Positions 1 to 13,798 of a DNA stretch of 64,000 nt are shown here, piece by piece. The position numbers and the translations under genes were made by a program. Each line of letters opens with the position of its first letter. Position 1 is the first letter of the stretch. The notes under the pieces are model-generated. The model ran no database searches. It was not told where the DNA came from and saw only the letters and a list, made by a program, of their open reading frames with translations. This stretch comes from Sycobia sp. Sy_11 (lineage: Eukaryota; Arthropoda; Insecta; Hymenoptera; Epichrysomallidae): assembly GCA_018907035.1 (NCBI GenBank), contig JACCIC010000054.1, forward strand, positions 647,001 to 711,000. Reading direction: 5' to 3'.

Positions 1-3000
1 TCGAATCCTACCCATGATAATTTAAAAAGTTTTTATATCGTTTGGGGTAAAATTTTTCATGTAGATTCTGTATACGTTAAACTATCGTGTTTACTGGAAT
101 AATCAACACGCAGAACTAGAGCTATATTTTTTTTGTATTATTATATTGAATTTATTAAAGGCTCACTTTGATTCTTTAATTGCTTACTGACAAATTTCGT
201 TTCACCATGGTGTTGCTTTATAATCGATGTGTCTTTTATTTGGGTATGCATTTGTTTGCTCTAAAAAGAAGAATCGCATATGTATAATGGTTTATGATTT
301 CATTTTATGTCTAGATTTTTTTGCAATAATTATTAATTCTTCTATTTCGTAATATTTTGTGTTCATTATTTCTCTATATTATCTTCCTTTGTGGAAATTC
401 TAACTTTACGGATATACTTTTTCAGAACAGTTGAACTGTTAGATTTTAAAGGTCGATCGCGTAACAGTTTGCAATGGCTCTATAGATGATAAATCGTTTA
501 ACAATGCAATATCATTGTTGTTTAGAATCATTTGCATTTAATTTGTCAGAACGCTATAGAGTATTATGGATATTAAAGTCACCGGTTATTAAGAAAGGTT
601 TTGGTAATGGCTTTGTGAGGTCCACTAAAAGCGAATCGTGCTACCACTTTTCTATTTATTACTAGCATCCCCCATCTCGACTTTGCCCGAAATAATAATA
701 TAAATTATAGTATATTAAACATTCAAATAACATCTATGTAAAAAAAAATTGTATCCTATGATAATATTCCTGTAGAAAAAATCAACAATTTTGTCTCGGG
801 GTTCCCCTAAATCGTGTCACTATCCGTTCTAATATTTGGTCAAAATTACCGGGTTCTACATTTGATAATATAAATCTTTTGATTGTGAACATTGAATGTC
901 TTATATTGAGGATATGATCCTTGATAGTAACATAAGAATACTTGCTCTTAGTTCGCTAATTAATTTTTCCCTGGAAAACTATAAACAGATTCTGTTTTTA
1001 CAGATTTTTGACGTGTATACGGGTATTTTGTATTCTTAGGTTGGATTATATCGATAAATGCAGATGTACAATCTGTTGAATTTAAATTTTCGATGAATTC
1101 TTGAATCGGATCTTGTTCACTTTTTGGCGCGAGATCATTCTGTGCTGCTAAAAAGTACGATTGGCTAGTAGAATTTTTTTATTGTGAATATGTGGATAAT
1201 AAAAAATAAAACATTTACTTAAATTTACCATGTACGATGAAATATTATCTTCATTGGCTATTCTTACTATCGAAAAGAAGTTACTCAAATCACTTAATTT
1301 CGGTAATCTTATAAGCAAATTTATCGATATAAAAAGTAGAAAAACATTTATAACTAGTTCTGTATTTTTATTTCTTATATAAGTTAAAATTGAAGAAATT
1401 TTTAGTATTTATTTTCGTGAATTTATTTCTATAAAATTCCTGTCGCTAGCTAAATTACGTAATTATGAAACATAATTATTTTCACAGAAACTCTAGAAAT
1501 TACAACTTGAAAGGGAGGTCTTAACATCCTTTTAGCACCAAACCCCATAAAAGCTTATACAGTCACTGCTCTTAGTTGACATAATAAAATGTTCACAACC
1601 ATTATGATTTACAAACTTTATTATGAAATACTATTCCTAACATGCAAATAATGAAAATATTGTTGTAGTAATAATGACATTAAATGATTATTGTATCAGT
1701 ATCTGTATCTGTATCATGTCTTGTATAATTTATATTATAATACTTTACAAATCTCTTTTGGAATTTACGCGCGTCAAGCATCTGACAGCTCGCCTGTATC
1801 GCACACTTTAAATATCTCGAAAATACGGGATGTTATCACATTTGTCGTTAAACATCTCCTGAAAGTAGGCATTAACACTATAGTTTCCCGATGGCAATAG
1901 AATCTTTAAAAAATTGTCGATACATAGTTCATTTATAAATCTGATCTTCCGTTTTTTGAAAGCGTTATAAAAGAATTTATATCATTTTCGAATTTCCGAT
2001 TGATTTGTTATAAGAGCTAATGTTTAGCCAGATTCCATTTTTAATAATTAAATGATTTGATTTAAAATTTTACGTTAACAAGAGTTGAAATTGTGGTAAA
2101 AAGTTTCTGGTATATTTCATGACTGTCTTATAAAGGAAATAGTTAAATTTTTTAATCGATTCATATATTAGATGTCATACCTGTGTAACAATGATGTTAT
2201 TTTTTAGTAATTATTATGTAAACGTTTATTATTTATAATGTCGCATACAACTTATTTTAACATTTATGATACGGAAGTATTACCTATTGTTACTAAACTA
2301 TAAGTTAAAACTGTCACTTCAGAAGACACTCCACTGTGAAGGTAAATAATCAATATTAATTCATTCATATATTTAAATAACATAATAAATATTTAAAAAA
2401 TTCTTTTATATCTGCTCTTTTGATAAAAAGAGAGAAGCAAAAAAATTGACAAAAGGAATAAAACGTGCACAATAGTCATGTTTAATCGATCAACTTTCTC
2501 TATCTCAACTTTCTTCTCAAATTAACCCATTAAATATCATCCAACTAGTATTTGGACATAACTAATGTAGCATTAAATTTCATGGCATACATACTAGGTA
2601 TAATATTTTTATTATACTGTAATTTTTATATTATCTTAATTCATAATAGATATTTGAAGAACTTATTCTACAATCATTATTTAGTTTGTTTCATTAAATT
2701 ATAAAAATATGGTTCTACCTATGCTTGCTTTACGATGAATTTATCAGACTAATTGAAATCAGCTTGTAGGGAAATCTTCTTGTAAAAGATTTTTTTTAAT
2801 TAACAGAACTCAGAAGCAAGCTGAATTGAAAAATTTAATTTGTCACCGTCCAATAAACTTAGGTCAAAGCACAGGCTTCATTGACAACTTATTATCGTTA
2901 TTAAAATTATACATCGCTAAGCATAATTGTCATTGATTAACTGCGTTGACTTTTCTTATGCGCTGAACTCGATGCAGCTTCCTCTGTGCTCGATTGTGCA

Positions 3001-3200
3001 ATTGGAGACTTGCCGCGAGTGCATATAATATATCTTTGCATCTACCGACAAATGCGTCGTAACACGCGGAGTACAAAATATTCTAATTCGAGGAAAAATG
3101 AAATTTCAAATTATCAATGGACGCTTTTTTGTTCGACGTCGACCTAAAACTTTGGAAATCAATTCTTTTATACAAACTTGCGCGCCTGTAACTGAAAGAG
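1..3200. other. AT-rich intergenic sequence with one coding-like scrap
   Basis: No gene is recognised. The sequence is very AT-rich. A minus-strand frame is open from about 1180 down to a stop at 998-1000 and reads like protein (it includes AAQNDLAPKSEQDPIQEF), but has no ATG or good splice sites. A second minus-strand scrap lies around 790-890. A slightly GC-richer patch at 2940-3080 gave nothing recognisable. Confidence 0.5.
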
Positions 3201-3202
3201 CG

Positions 3203-3222
3203 AGAGAGAGAGAGAGAGAGAA
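3203..3222. repeat. (GA)n microsatellite
   Basis: A short uninterrupted GA dinucleotide run directly readable in the sequence. Confidence 0.9.
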
Positions 3223-3431
3223 ACTCAGATTTATTTTTTATTAATCAAGGAATTGTGGTACTAAATGTACAAAGTTTAGAAATCGTATTTGCTAAAATTT
3301 GTTTCATATAGAAATTTAAAAATAGATAAAGTTTCATCAAGAACGTAACAAACACATATAAATAAACTAACTTATAATTATAACTAATAGCACCCGAATA
3401 GGAACAGAAATACAATTAAAGTACAACAAAA

Positions 3432-4400
3432 TTATTTAACTAAATTAACGTAATTAATAATGCAAAGGCTTATACGACCGGTAAAAAAGGAACAGGTATA
3501 AAAATTCTTATGTGACCTAAATATTGTGATTTCAAAACCAGTACATCGTCTAGAGCGATATAATTGACCGATAAAAAGAAGACAAATTTTCTGAAAAATA
3601 AGATTGGGGCTTCCAATATTAGTTAAAAGACAAAAAAAAAAATAAAAAAATCGGGTTTTTTGGACAAAAGATAAGATGCCAAGTGATTTATATGCAGCAC
3701 AAATGCGGTCATATCTACTAATTCGTATAACAAATCCGAAAGCTGCATTCTTACAATGATGTATATGCTCAAACATAATTCTTCTGCAATACCTAGCAAA
3801 AGGCCTAGACAATAATCAAAAAAGGAGAAGACGAATGTGTTGATAAGCAATAAGTTTGTCATTTTAATGAGAGAATTCGAATAACCAACCAATTTCGTGG
3901 CCGACGGAGGCGGCTATGTAATGTAACTCCCAGGATCTTGACCGCATTGCAATAGGTTATCGGCTGTTGGTTTAATATTAAAGCTGGTGCTGATAACAAA
4001 GCCCTATTATTTAAAAATTTTCCTAGTTGAAAAATAAATTGCTTGTGTTTTACCGATAATTATTAAAATTCCATTCCATTTGTTATTGAATTTGAAAAAT
4101 TAACAATTTCTTCATTTACTCGATCTACAGTCGTTATAATCTCATGAATTTTACCGCTAAAATAAATTACATCATTTGTATAAAGATATAATATCAGCGA
4201 TGTTTAAAAGCATAAGAAATATCGCTAATGAAGAAAGTAAATAAAAGGAAATCAAATGTAGTATTCCATAGATTTTAGTAATTTCATAAGAAGCTTAATC
4301 CTAGTAGATTGTCATATGGAACCTAGCCGTAATGTAGGAGATTCCAGTCCCTGGTTAAACTTCGGGGCTCCATCAAATAACAGTTATGATTTTACTGATA
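3432..4400 (-). pseudogene. Decayed jockey-like non-LTR retrotransposon reverse transcriptase
   Basis: The minus strand reads as successive pieces of a LINE reverse transcriptase in shifting frames. Near 4220-4260 it reads LLFTFFISDIS, matching the conserved PLLF-x-LFI-DI block after the GVPQGS motif. At about 3940-3980 it reads AVKILGVTLHSRL, the usual VK-x-LGV-x-LD-x-L block. Around 3700-3850 comes FVFSFFDYC followed by ELCLSIYIIVRMQLSDLLY, the thumb-like region after RT. The end, around 3440-3530, resembles the conserved SFFTGRISL block near the ORF2 C-terminus. Frameshifts, stops and loss of the 5' part show it is dead. Family assignment (jockey/CR1-like) rests on motif order only. Confidence 0.75.
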
Positions 4401-4632
4401 AATTAACAATGCAAAATATGTTACTAAAGCAGGTTTAAAATGCTTCTCTTGCTATTCTTGTCAACCGTTCGCAAAATGAACAATATATGCCCTACATACT
4501 ACGAGCTGCAAACGATGAAAAGTAATATTAATAATGCCGTCTCACCTACCCAGGAGTACATAATTGAATTTCGCTTGACTTGGGAGAGATCAAAAAAAAA
4601 AAACGCATTTTTACGCGCGATATGGAAAAAGG

Positions 4633-4633
<1 letters not shown>

Positions 4634-4683
<50 letters not shown>
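4634..4683. repeat. (TA)n microsatellite
   Basis: About 25 uninterrupted TA units. The tract is self-complementary. Confidence 0.95.
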
Positions 4684-4685
<2 letters not shown>

Positions 4686-5199
4686 TGTATGTATATATAC
4701 AGACACAATAAAGCAATAAAGTATGCACAAGCAACTATGAAGTAAATTATCTATTTGCCTTCAGTCATTGTGTATACGTTACCTGCATTACTTCCTTATT
4801 GGGGACGCTATACTATTAGCATGTCAATTTACATTTGCCGGAATGAATTTGAAAAACAATAATTCATATTTCATATAAATTTTTCGCGATATTCATTAAG
4901 ACAGTATATATTAAAAATAACAAATTTATGCTAAATATCGAACGAAATATTTTCTGCACAATAACAATCGGATGTTTTTGAGAATTACTCATCTGAAAAT
5001 TTATGTATTCTTGATCAAAGCAATAATATAATATCTGAATTTTCGGACTATCGAAATTTGATAAAAACAGCTCGTTAATGATTTTCAGTAATACTGTTCG
5101 AGCTCACAGCACTATTTCTATATAAAGATACAACTATTGTTTTCATACTATTCATGAACTATATTTCAAATTAATAATAAGCGTTAATTTATTTTTCAG

Positions 5200-5281
5200 G
5201 CAAACGATACTTTTTCGGACAATCCTCCGACGGGGGAGCATTCAAGGAAATTAGTTTTGAAGTTTCGAGTTACTTGGATTG
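5200..5281 (+). other. Candidate terminal coding exon, unidentified
   Basis: A strong splice acceptor (T-rich tract ending TTTTTCAG at 5199) precedes a GC-richer stretch. In one frame it reads KRYFFGQSSDGGAFKEIS and continues to a TGA at 5279-5281. A second frame is open for about 50 codons. The composition contrasts with AT-rich flanks. No upstream partner exon was found in the window and I do not recognise the peptide, so it may be the last exon of a gene lying mostly to the left, or a chance match. Confidence 0.35.
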
Positions 5282-8200
5282 ATGTATTTCTGTATAATGG
5301 ATTTTATAGAAAAATTATTTTTGTTTGTTCAAAATTGAGTTTAATGCGACGTTTTTAATTTTCTCTTTTTTGGGAGAGTTTTTCGAAGAGTTCGCCAATT
5401 ATTGTAAAGAAAAAAAATGACAAGAGTATTTTTGACGAATATTTTCTGTTTCAACTTGAACTTTGCATTTATGGATTAAACGTTTCTGAAACTTAAATGA
5501 GTTAATATTTACATTGTAAAATAGATAAGAACACTAGAACGTCTTTGTTGTTCAAATACGTTTTTAATAATGTATAATTTTTAAGAAAAATTGCTATAAA
5601 GCGGCGATATAATAGCTTTATAGCTACACTTAAAATAGAGATTTTTTTATCTGCTCTCCTTCATTCCAATAATTTTTCTGTTAAAAAATCTTAAAAAATT
5701 GACACGTGATTGTAGATATAAGAAATATTCGTTCAAAGAAATATCGTTTTATTTGAATTCCTAAACTCTTCGAAATCTTTTGATAATTTCGCATCATAAG
5801 GATAATAAGGATAATTTTTCTCTTTTCATTATCGATAATTTGAAATATCCTGAATTAGAATTCTCACGAGTAAAAATATATATTTATTTAGACCTTAGTA
5901 GAGAAGCTATGCAAAATATATGCATGAAACAAAAATCGATCATTATAAATTATAATTATTATAAGAATTCATCCCTCTTTTTTCACATTTGCGACACCGT
6001 ATACGCGATCCGATTTAAACCTTAATCTCTTTAACTTTATCTCAGTATTAGATTTCAATAATTTATTTTTTCTTGACAATTGAGATATAAAATGGAGAGA
6101 AGAATATAAATATGAGTAACTTTTTATTAAAGCATAGTTAGAATTTACGCGTAGTTTTTGAATGATTGATACATTTTAATACAAGCTACTGATAATAAGT
6201 TTAAAATGGCCGCTATTAAGAATTTTAACTAAATAAAACATATCAGATATTTGATATAACATCATCATGTTTAATCGATTTTATACATCGCCTATCTCAT
6301 TATATAGATTTGTAATGTTAACGCGGATAACATCAATACAGTTAATGTCGCATAAATACGAAAATATTATATACCAATATGTGTGCATGACACTTGTTTT
6401 TTTAGCTCGTGACGTGTGAAATAGTTGATTTCCCCAGTGGATGTGAGGGGCAAAAAATCGTATATTATCAAAAATTAACTTTCACATTATAACTATCTTT
6501 TGACAATTGGCGTATAGAACATTATTATATTTTATACCGCTTTAACCTTAAAATCACAAGTGCATCGAGATTGTTCGGATCTACTGATGAAAAATAACAA
6601 CCAGCATCAATGCGTGATTTCACTTTTACCCCGTGAGACTTACGTCTATCGCTTATCTCGAGATAACTTCCAGAAACGGAATGTAACGTATAAATACGTG
6701 AAAAGCGAGAATTTAAGGTTGGTTTGATATAAAAGTTTTTTTACTCTTGCTTTTTTTTTTTTCGTTTCAATGTGATTTCTTTCGGCTGTTACATAAGCCC
6801 AAATACGATCTATTATTCAAAGTCAAATGTTCGTATAATTGTATAAGGAGATATTGATTTTAATTAGTGCTTCGTGTTATATGTAACAATTCTTTGGATA
6901 AGGTAAAGAAATATTTCTATGTATTAACATCATAGTAACGTAACAATTATATCGAATATTATGCTCAATATATTTACATGTATAATATATCGGTAATAGT
7001 ACATATGAAATATTTTACAATGTCAAATATTGTCATGCCGGAATTTCTGTCGTAATATTCCTGCAATATAACATTTGAAATTTTCAATAATTTTATTTAC
7101 AAGCTTTGAATACTATTCATTGGATTCTTTGTTTCTGGCTATATCTGACAGACAGATATGTCCTAATGAATAACAATAAGCAGCCGATTAATGCTGTGTA
7201 ATGCTTTTAGCGTGGCAAATAGGCGTTGGCTTGGAATGAATATGGTATGCGCAACCATATCCGCAACCACTGCCCGATGTGACGACATTTTTACATCGAA
7301 AATAAAAACTGTATGAGCTAAACATGTACAAAAATTATAAATATATATTTAACTATGCATATATGCCGCCTTTCAACAAATCTTCAAAGACAATTTCGAG
7401 ACATGCTCGTAATATGCCAAAAAAAATATTTCTATATTCTTTATAATCATATACTGCTATTTATGATTGAAAGATATCTGTAATAATCTTTAAAAAATAT
7501 TAAATTATATTTTTCAGATATTTCATATTCCAATAATCTTACAATTAGATCACATAAATTTTTCATTTGAAACCGCCAATGGATACATTACTTATCCTTC
7601 CTATTACTTATTTCATTTTTCCTTACGATGGTACACACTTTTACTACAATAGCTGTGGACAAAATGCTCACTGCATTCCATCCCTCATAAGATTCCATCA
7701 AACATTTAACTTATATCCTCTGGAGATAAACGTGTTTTCCATGGGATCTGAAACTGAAGCTCTCATTTGAAAATTTGGAACTGTGAAATAGAAAGTACAT
7801 CACGTATTCGTCAATATTCCAAGACATGTTGGGTAATTCATGTTATCATATACGCGTATTTCATATTAATATATTAATATCTGCCAAAGCAGCGATGTCT
7901 ATTTAATATCTGTGTAAGATCGATGCTGACGAATCCGTGTTGCTGATGTATCCACTCAATGAAATTCGAAATCATACGGCGAGTCCATATACTATCCTAG
8001 GATGCATCCTACCTTTGATGGTACTCTTTTATGGTCCTTATGCGTATCTCAACATATAATATACTCCTGAGCACCGGTCCAAAACTCATCCCTGCGACAC
8101 GCTTCTCGAGATTTTATAAAAATGCCTGTCATTATTGGTGTCATAAATCTGGATTGTTCTTATAGATTCGAATCATTAAAAATGATAGCGATTCCAATCG

Positions 8201-9580
8201 AATGAGAATATTTGGAATTATGGTACATGTCAGTAGAAAAAGGTATAATAAGGTATAAAGAAAAAAATTGAGTTCATATGTATTGATAATTCTCATCTCG
8301 TCAACATTGAACTTTGTATTGCATTCCAAAATTTTTATAGAATTATTCAAATAATGCTAAATAATTATATAAAAGTCAAATACAATATATTCGCTATTTT
8401 TTTCTTTAATTCTGCTTAATTTCTTTCTTTTCACCTAATAATTTTTGAAATTATAACTATCGTTATCAGAATCTTTAGTTACGTAATTTAATATTTATTA
8501 TATTTTATTACTTATTTAGATAATTCTTAAACATTTAGATATATTTTTAACAATATAAGAAACTTATTAATGTTTGATTAAAATGATGACTTTTCTGATC
8601 AAATTCTGACAACTGAATTGCGAGAGAATCAAACTGGTAAACAAGTTGTTTAACAACTGGTAAACAGTCATAGTAATACACATTTGTTAATTGTAGAAAA
8701 TTAGAACAACTGAAAAAGTTATTATAATAGATCAGTCATAGGTACAATTTTGAAATCTTCTGTGGTTCGTTCAAATTCGTCCTGATATAATCAAAGTCAT
8801 TTCATCTTTTCATTTTAAAATTTTGCATATAGAAAAATATATTTTAAAAAATGAAAATGCAAATCAGAGTTATTTTAGGGTGAATATCTTATATTACAAT
8901 TAATAGGTGTTTCTAAAATGATACTATACGAAAATTATTTAAACGGCTTAATGATTAAATTAAAATTAAAATAAAAAAAAGTAACTAAAAAAAATTATTA
9001 ACTTAATTTAATAAAAAAAAAAATTTTATTTACGTTGACTCAAATAAAGTAAACTTCGAAATATGTTTACTGGTCTTATAGTTTTTTTATAAACTAATAT
9101 AAGTGCACTGGTAGTCAGATTGCCCTCATAATTAAAGTAATTTATAAAATGATTATACGGCCAATAAAAATATTTTTTTTAGTGTAAATTAATAACTTTA
9201 CTGGCTAGTGAAGTTTACAAAATTATTATTTTCAAAGCCTTAAAAACTAATTATTATCGAATTAAAGCTGATTGCATGCCAGATGTATCCCGATATCGAA
9301 TTGCTTTCTATACCATACGCTGTTAATTTATTAAATGATTGTATGGAAATTAAAGAATCTATTGTGGAATTTATTTCTATTCAACATTTTATTCGTTCTG
9401 GTTTAATAGGACTCAGAAAACATGAACTTGACTAACTAATTGTTAAGGTCAGGGATATGATAATGAATCGAATATGAATGGCAAAAGTAAAAGAGATATA
9501 TAATTATTATGACATTTTCAATATGTCGAATATACAATATCACCTGATACAAATCAAATTATTATTTCTGCTCTAAATTA
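5282..9580. other. AT-rich intergenic region, no gene seen
   Basis: Two slightly GC-richer stretches stand out. About 6515-6728 has a + frame open for roughly 70 codons, with no recognisable family or splice sites. About 7840-8110 has a minus strand that reads as broken coding-like pieces with stops. Neither can be assigned. The rest is low-complexity AT-rich DNA. Confidence 0.5.
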
Positions 9581-9589
9581 GAATTGCGG

Positions 9590-10520
9590 TCTAGACAATC
9601 GTGAAATAGAACTCTATTACGCGCACGCACGAATTAAAGTCACTCTGTCCTGGAATTATATTGCGCGTCGACCCGAAGATGATCTAGCTGCGAATTTCGA
9701 TCTATACTTTTATTGCCCGCACGGTTTGATTAGAAGTACCTTGGGCGCACACGCTATCTTCAGCTAGAAAAGCAGGAGGAGTCGAATTATTAAGTTCAAA
9801 AATTACAATTCAACCACCTTTCATTTAGTTTCCTTATTTTTGAGACAAAAGGGGGCGGCGATGGCGTAGAGGCCGCAAGATCCAGCAGTGTAGCCACCCT
9901 ACTGTAAACAGAACGTCGAGGAGCGATTTTTACATATAAATTAACATTTTATAAAAACTTTGTTCATAGAATCTGTCTTTCTGTCTGTAAGATTTTGAGC
10001 AAACGTTGCTGGCGCTATAATTATGAGTACGCCCCCTTTTCCGATTCCTTTTCAATTTGCCCGATACTTTGCAAAGCTAAATGTCGTAAGCTTTTCACGA
10101 ACGCAGTTCCATTCTTTTAATTTTTTTTATTTCCCAGCTTTGATCTTTAGGTAGTACATTATTAATACAGATATTAATAATATTCAAAGTTTTAAAGTGC
10201 CAAGACACGAAACTGTAACGTGTATAATACCTAATCAAGTCTTTAATTAAAGTACAGATATTCCTTTTCTCGTGCAAAATCTAATAATCTATATTTTCTA
10301 GGCTTGCTAATTGATTCGAGCTTCTCCTGCTCCCCGTCTACGATCCACGAGTCCAGCATACGCGCATACGCATGCCCTGCGCGGCGAGCAATGTCGCGTC
10401 GCGGTATTAATTAATCTTGTTGACGAATATAACGAGCTCTCTAAGAAACGTTCGTTAGCCAGCCAAGGAAATAACGTTGTCGAATCCGTGCGATTATAAG
10501 GCCCCATCCTTATTGATAAA
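9590..10520. other. GC-richer island, unassigned (possible promoter or conserved noncoding DNA)
   Basis: Two patches, about 9600-9910 and 10310-10510, are much richer in G+C and CpG than the surroundings. The second is open on both strands for about 60 codons, the effect expected of high GC rather than of a gene. No family is recognised. A 5' exon or promoter of an off-window gene would fit, but nothing proves it. Confidence 0.35.
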
Positions 10521-11060
10521 ATTCCTGTGACGCAACAGTTAAGATTTACAAATATTTATAGCAATTCAACAATGTAAATTCAACCCACTGTTTATCAATT
10601 ATCGATAATTTGGTCAAAGCTCGATGGGTAAACGATTGTTCCGATCGAGTTCCAAGGAGAATGTTGAATTTTCAATTGCGGAACAGAACATTACTGTAGT
10701 CCAATTTTAATATTCGCCTTTAGTCGGGGATATGCTCGATCCTCGACACGCGCAGTTTTGGAAAAAATTTTTAAATATGTCGTCACTTATCTGTCTGTTG
10801 TTTCAGCCAGTTAGAAAATTAAATAAGAGCGAGCGAAAAAAAAACTATGTAAGAAAGATTAGACTAAACGGTTGCTCGAGCTTTGTTGGTCTAGAGATTT
10901 AACGTGTATAGTCGCCAGAAAGAGTACAAGCATAGGTACAATATTAAATTCGTCGTTATCGTAAGTGTGACTTACTTTATCATTTTTTTACAGGGCACAA
11001 AAAGAAACGAGGCCTGTGTTTTTAGTTATCAATTAATTAGGCCGATAGTACATTTAACGT

Positions 11061-11062
<2 letters not shown>

Positions 11063-11116
<54 letters not shown>

Positions 11117-11123
11117 TACATAT
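11063..11123. repeat. (TA)n microsatellite
   Basis: A TA dinucleotide tract with one TGTA interruption. Confidence 0.95.
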
Positions 11124-11341
11124 GGAGGTTGGCAGTGGTATGTAAAAAATTTAAATTCGAACGGAGCACAGCGTCGTTCGCTGATGGGCGCGGCTATATT
11201 TGCCATACGTAATAATAAGAAACGACATTCGCTCGAAAATATCCGCCTTATCTGATCTTGACATTAAAATAACAATAGTAACCACACGAAAAGAATGTAT
11301 ATTTATACGCGCATCTAGACATTTTAATTACTTCATTATCT

Positions 11342-11343
<2 letters not shown>

Positions 11344-11396
<53 letters not shown>
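11344..11396. repeat. (TG)n/(TA)n microsatellite
   Basis: A short TG run passes into a long TA run. This is a second tract within 300 bp of the previous one. Confidence 0.95.
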
Positions 11397-11398
<2 letters not shown>

Positions 11399-11399
11399 C

Positions 11400-13300
11400 C
11401 CGCCGAACGTCAAATTTAATGATATTAAAAATAGTTTTTCATTTAGATACGTAAATTGACGAGAATTCATAGCGTGTGACTTTGAACTATTGACGAAACT
11501 CTATTCGGCGTCGGCAGAATGACGCTGGGAAGATTTTTGTAAAAATTCCGCTATTATATTTCAGCGCTTCATTCGACCACGTAGCATAAGGGTAAAGTTT
11601 TCCTTTATTAGAGATTATTTCTCTTAAGGCTTGTTAAGCCGTTCAAGTAACGAAAAATGCCGGTAATTCTTTTATTTGCAACAGTATCTTGTAAAGTTTA
11701 AGGATTAAGTTTCGACGATGAAATTTGCCGTCCCCACCTCGGCGCTTCTATATTGTGCAAATATTGTTAGAGGAAATGGATTCGATGGCTGCTCGTTTGC
11801 AGCGGCATACATTGGGAAGATGAAAATTTTGAAACATGTGTATCGCTCTTCGCAAATTTTTAAAACTGCGTAATATAGCAAATAAAGTTAACTGCGCGTT
11901 GGCAGTGTGGATGTAATAAAACTAGTTCTTTATCGTTTCCATATTAGATTAAATAATATAATTTAATCTCGCAAATCTCGGTAGAGTCGTTAGAAAGTAG
12001 AAGTCGTAAAATTACTAAATTTGCCGCTTAATTTAAAGTCGCGCAGATTTGCAATTGCGTTGAGAATTACATCAGTTTCTAATTTATCGCATTCATTAGA
12101 AGTCAATGCGTGCTGGTACAGTTAATAATTTTAGCGGCAGAAACTTGTTTGAAATAAACAATGTAATTATTTTCTCACTTTTTTTTCTTAATCGAGAAAT
12201 TCTGTTTGACATATAAATAAATGTAGCTCAGCTTAAATTAATCCGCGTATCTAAAGCCATAAGCAACTAATATGTCCTGGATATAAGAACGTTGTTTGCA
12301 AGGAATCGGTGTATGAGTAAGTATACATATAAAATCATATCTTGAGTAATATACGTGGAAATCGTGCCTAATAGCTTTATTAATAAAAGATACATGTGTT
12401 TGTGTGTATGTGTAAAGATTCTACTTACTATTTTAGTAGCTAAAAAGACCATTTTGATTTAACATTAATTCACACCTGCGTAAAGAACGCTAATAAAACC
12501 CATCGTTCAAATATTTTGCATTAATATAGTCCATAACGAATTATGTTTCTTTACATTTTTCTCTTCCGTAAACTTAAACTTATTTTCTCGCTCTGTCTAC
12601 GAAATAGATAAATAAAAACACACGTTAATCATTAAGTTTTCGTGTAATTACAGTAATATTATATGTTTAAACAATTACAGATCATTTCCAAGCGAATAAT
12701 ATCGAATAAATAAAACGCATTCGTCATAAATGCAGCACGAACGATAATGTGAATTGTTATGAGGTTTGATAAAATGTAGTAAATTAAAAACGCAATTTAA
12801 TTACAATAAAACTAGCTCATAAAATGTTAATGGCGTTTAACTGAACTGAAATATTAGACGAGGTTTTCAAACCATCGTGGCGGATCGAATTCATTGTACG
12901 CTAATTCGAAGAAATAAAAATGATAAAAACAATGGAAACTGTTCTTAAAAATGCTTGTTAATAGATAAATAAAAATATACTTCTATATAAGTGATGTAAT
13001 TAATTACACATAAGATCGACGATTGAATATATAACATTTGCATATATGCATAGCGTATATTTAAATCTCTCTCTTTAGTATTTTAGTCCTTGCTTTAATC
13101 TTATATATTTTTACAACTGTGCGAGATTGCTGAAAACAGAGAAAAAATCGTACAGACATCATTAAAAAACTGCCATTGAGGAGCTTCAATATAAGTATCG
13201 ATAAACATACTTGTATTTTTTCATTTATAATGAAGTGCAGCTACTGACAGTTATATTAAAACTTTTTTAAATGATGTATATTGATATTACATATATTTTG
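11400..13300. other. Intergenic, no feature recognised
   Basis: Moderately AT-rich sequence with scattered CpG-containing stretches (11460-12140). No open frame with family resemblance, RNA gene or transposon was seen. Confidence 0.4.
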
Positions 13301-13318
13301 ATTGCCTATATGCGTGTT

Positions 13319-13399
13319 ATATAATAATAATAATAAAAATAAGAAGAAGAAGAATAAGAACAAGATCAAGAACAATAACAACAATAATAATAATAATTG
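13319..13399. repeat. Imperfect trinucleotide (AAT/AAG)n tract
   Basis: Runs of AATAAT pass into AAGAAG and back to AATAAT. The apparent reading frames across it are low complexity. Confidence 0.85.
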
Positions 13400-13404
13400 A
13401 AGTA

Positions 13405-13433
13405 GAACGAACATGAAAATTACATGTTCGTTC
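13405..13433. repeat. Perfect 11-bp inverted repeat
   Basis: GAACGAACATG is followed after 7 bases by its exact reverse complement CATGTTCGTTC. A related TTACGTTCATC follows at about 13453. It could be a palindromic binding site or chance. Confidence 0.6.
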
Positions 13434-13742
13434 ATTTTTGCTTCGTTGATATGTTACGTTCATCAATAGCAATGTAAGCAACATATTCCCAGATGTACAA
13501 AAAATTATTATGTAAAACATACAACTTATATTTAAAATCACTCTATTTCATTTGTATATTTTATAAATGAATAAAAAATGTCTCGAGATCAACTATACGA
13601 GTGATGGCACTACAAATAAGTAGTCTCACATCAACTGGAAGAAAAATTCAAATTAATAGCAATCATACTTTGATATAATGTAACTGTTGACAATTATCCT
13701 GAAACTTTTTTAAATTTTCCGAATGATTCTACAAATAATTCA

Positions 13743-13746
<4 letters not shown>

Positions 13747-13796
<50 letters not shown>
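13747..13796. repeat. (TA)n microsatellite
   Basis: About 24 uninterrupted TA units. Confidence 0.95.

Positions 13797-13798
<2 letters not shown>

Noticed and set aside
4440..4745. ORFs encoding YIYIYIY runs (also at 10904-11454, 13723-13923 and 60913-61171)
   Set aside because: Translations of (TA)n microsatellites; no coding signals.
13319..13541. 74-codon minus frame rich in I/V/L
   Set aside because: Largely translation of the AAT/AAG tract; no protein family or signals.
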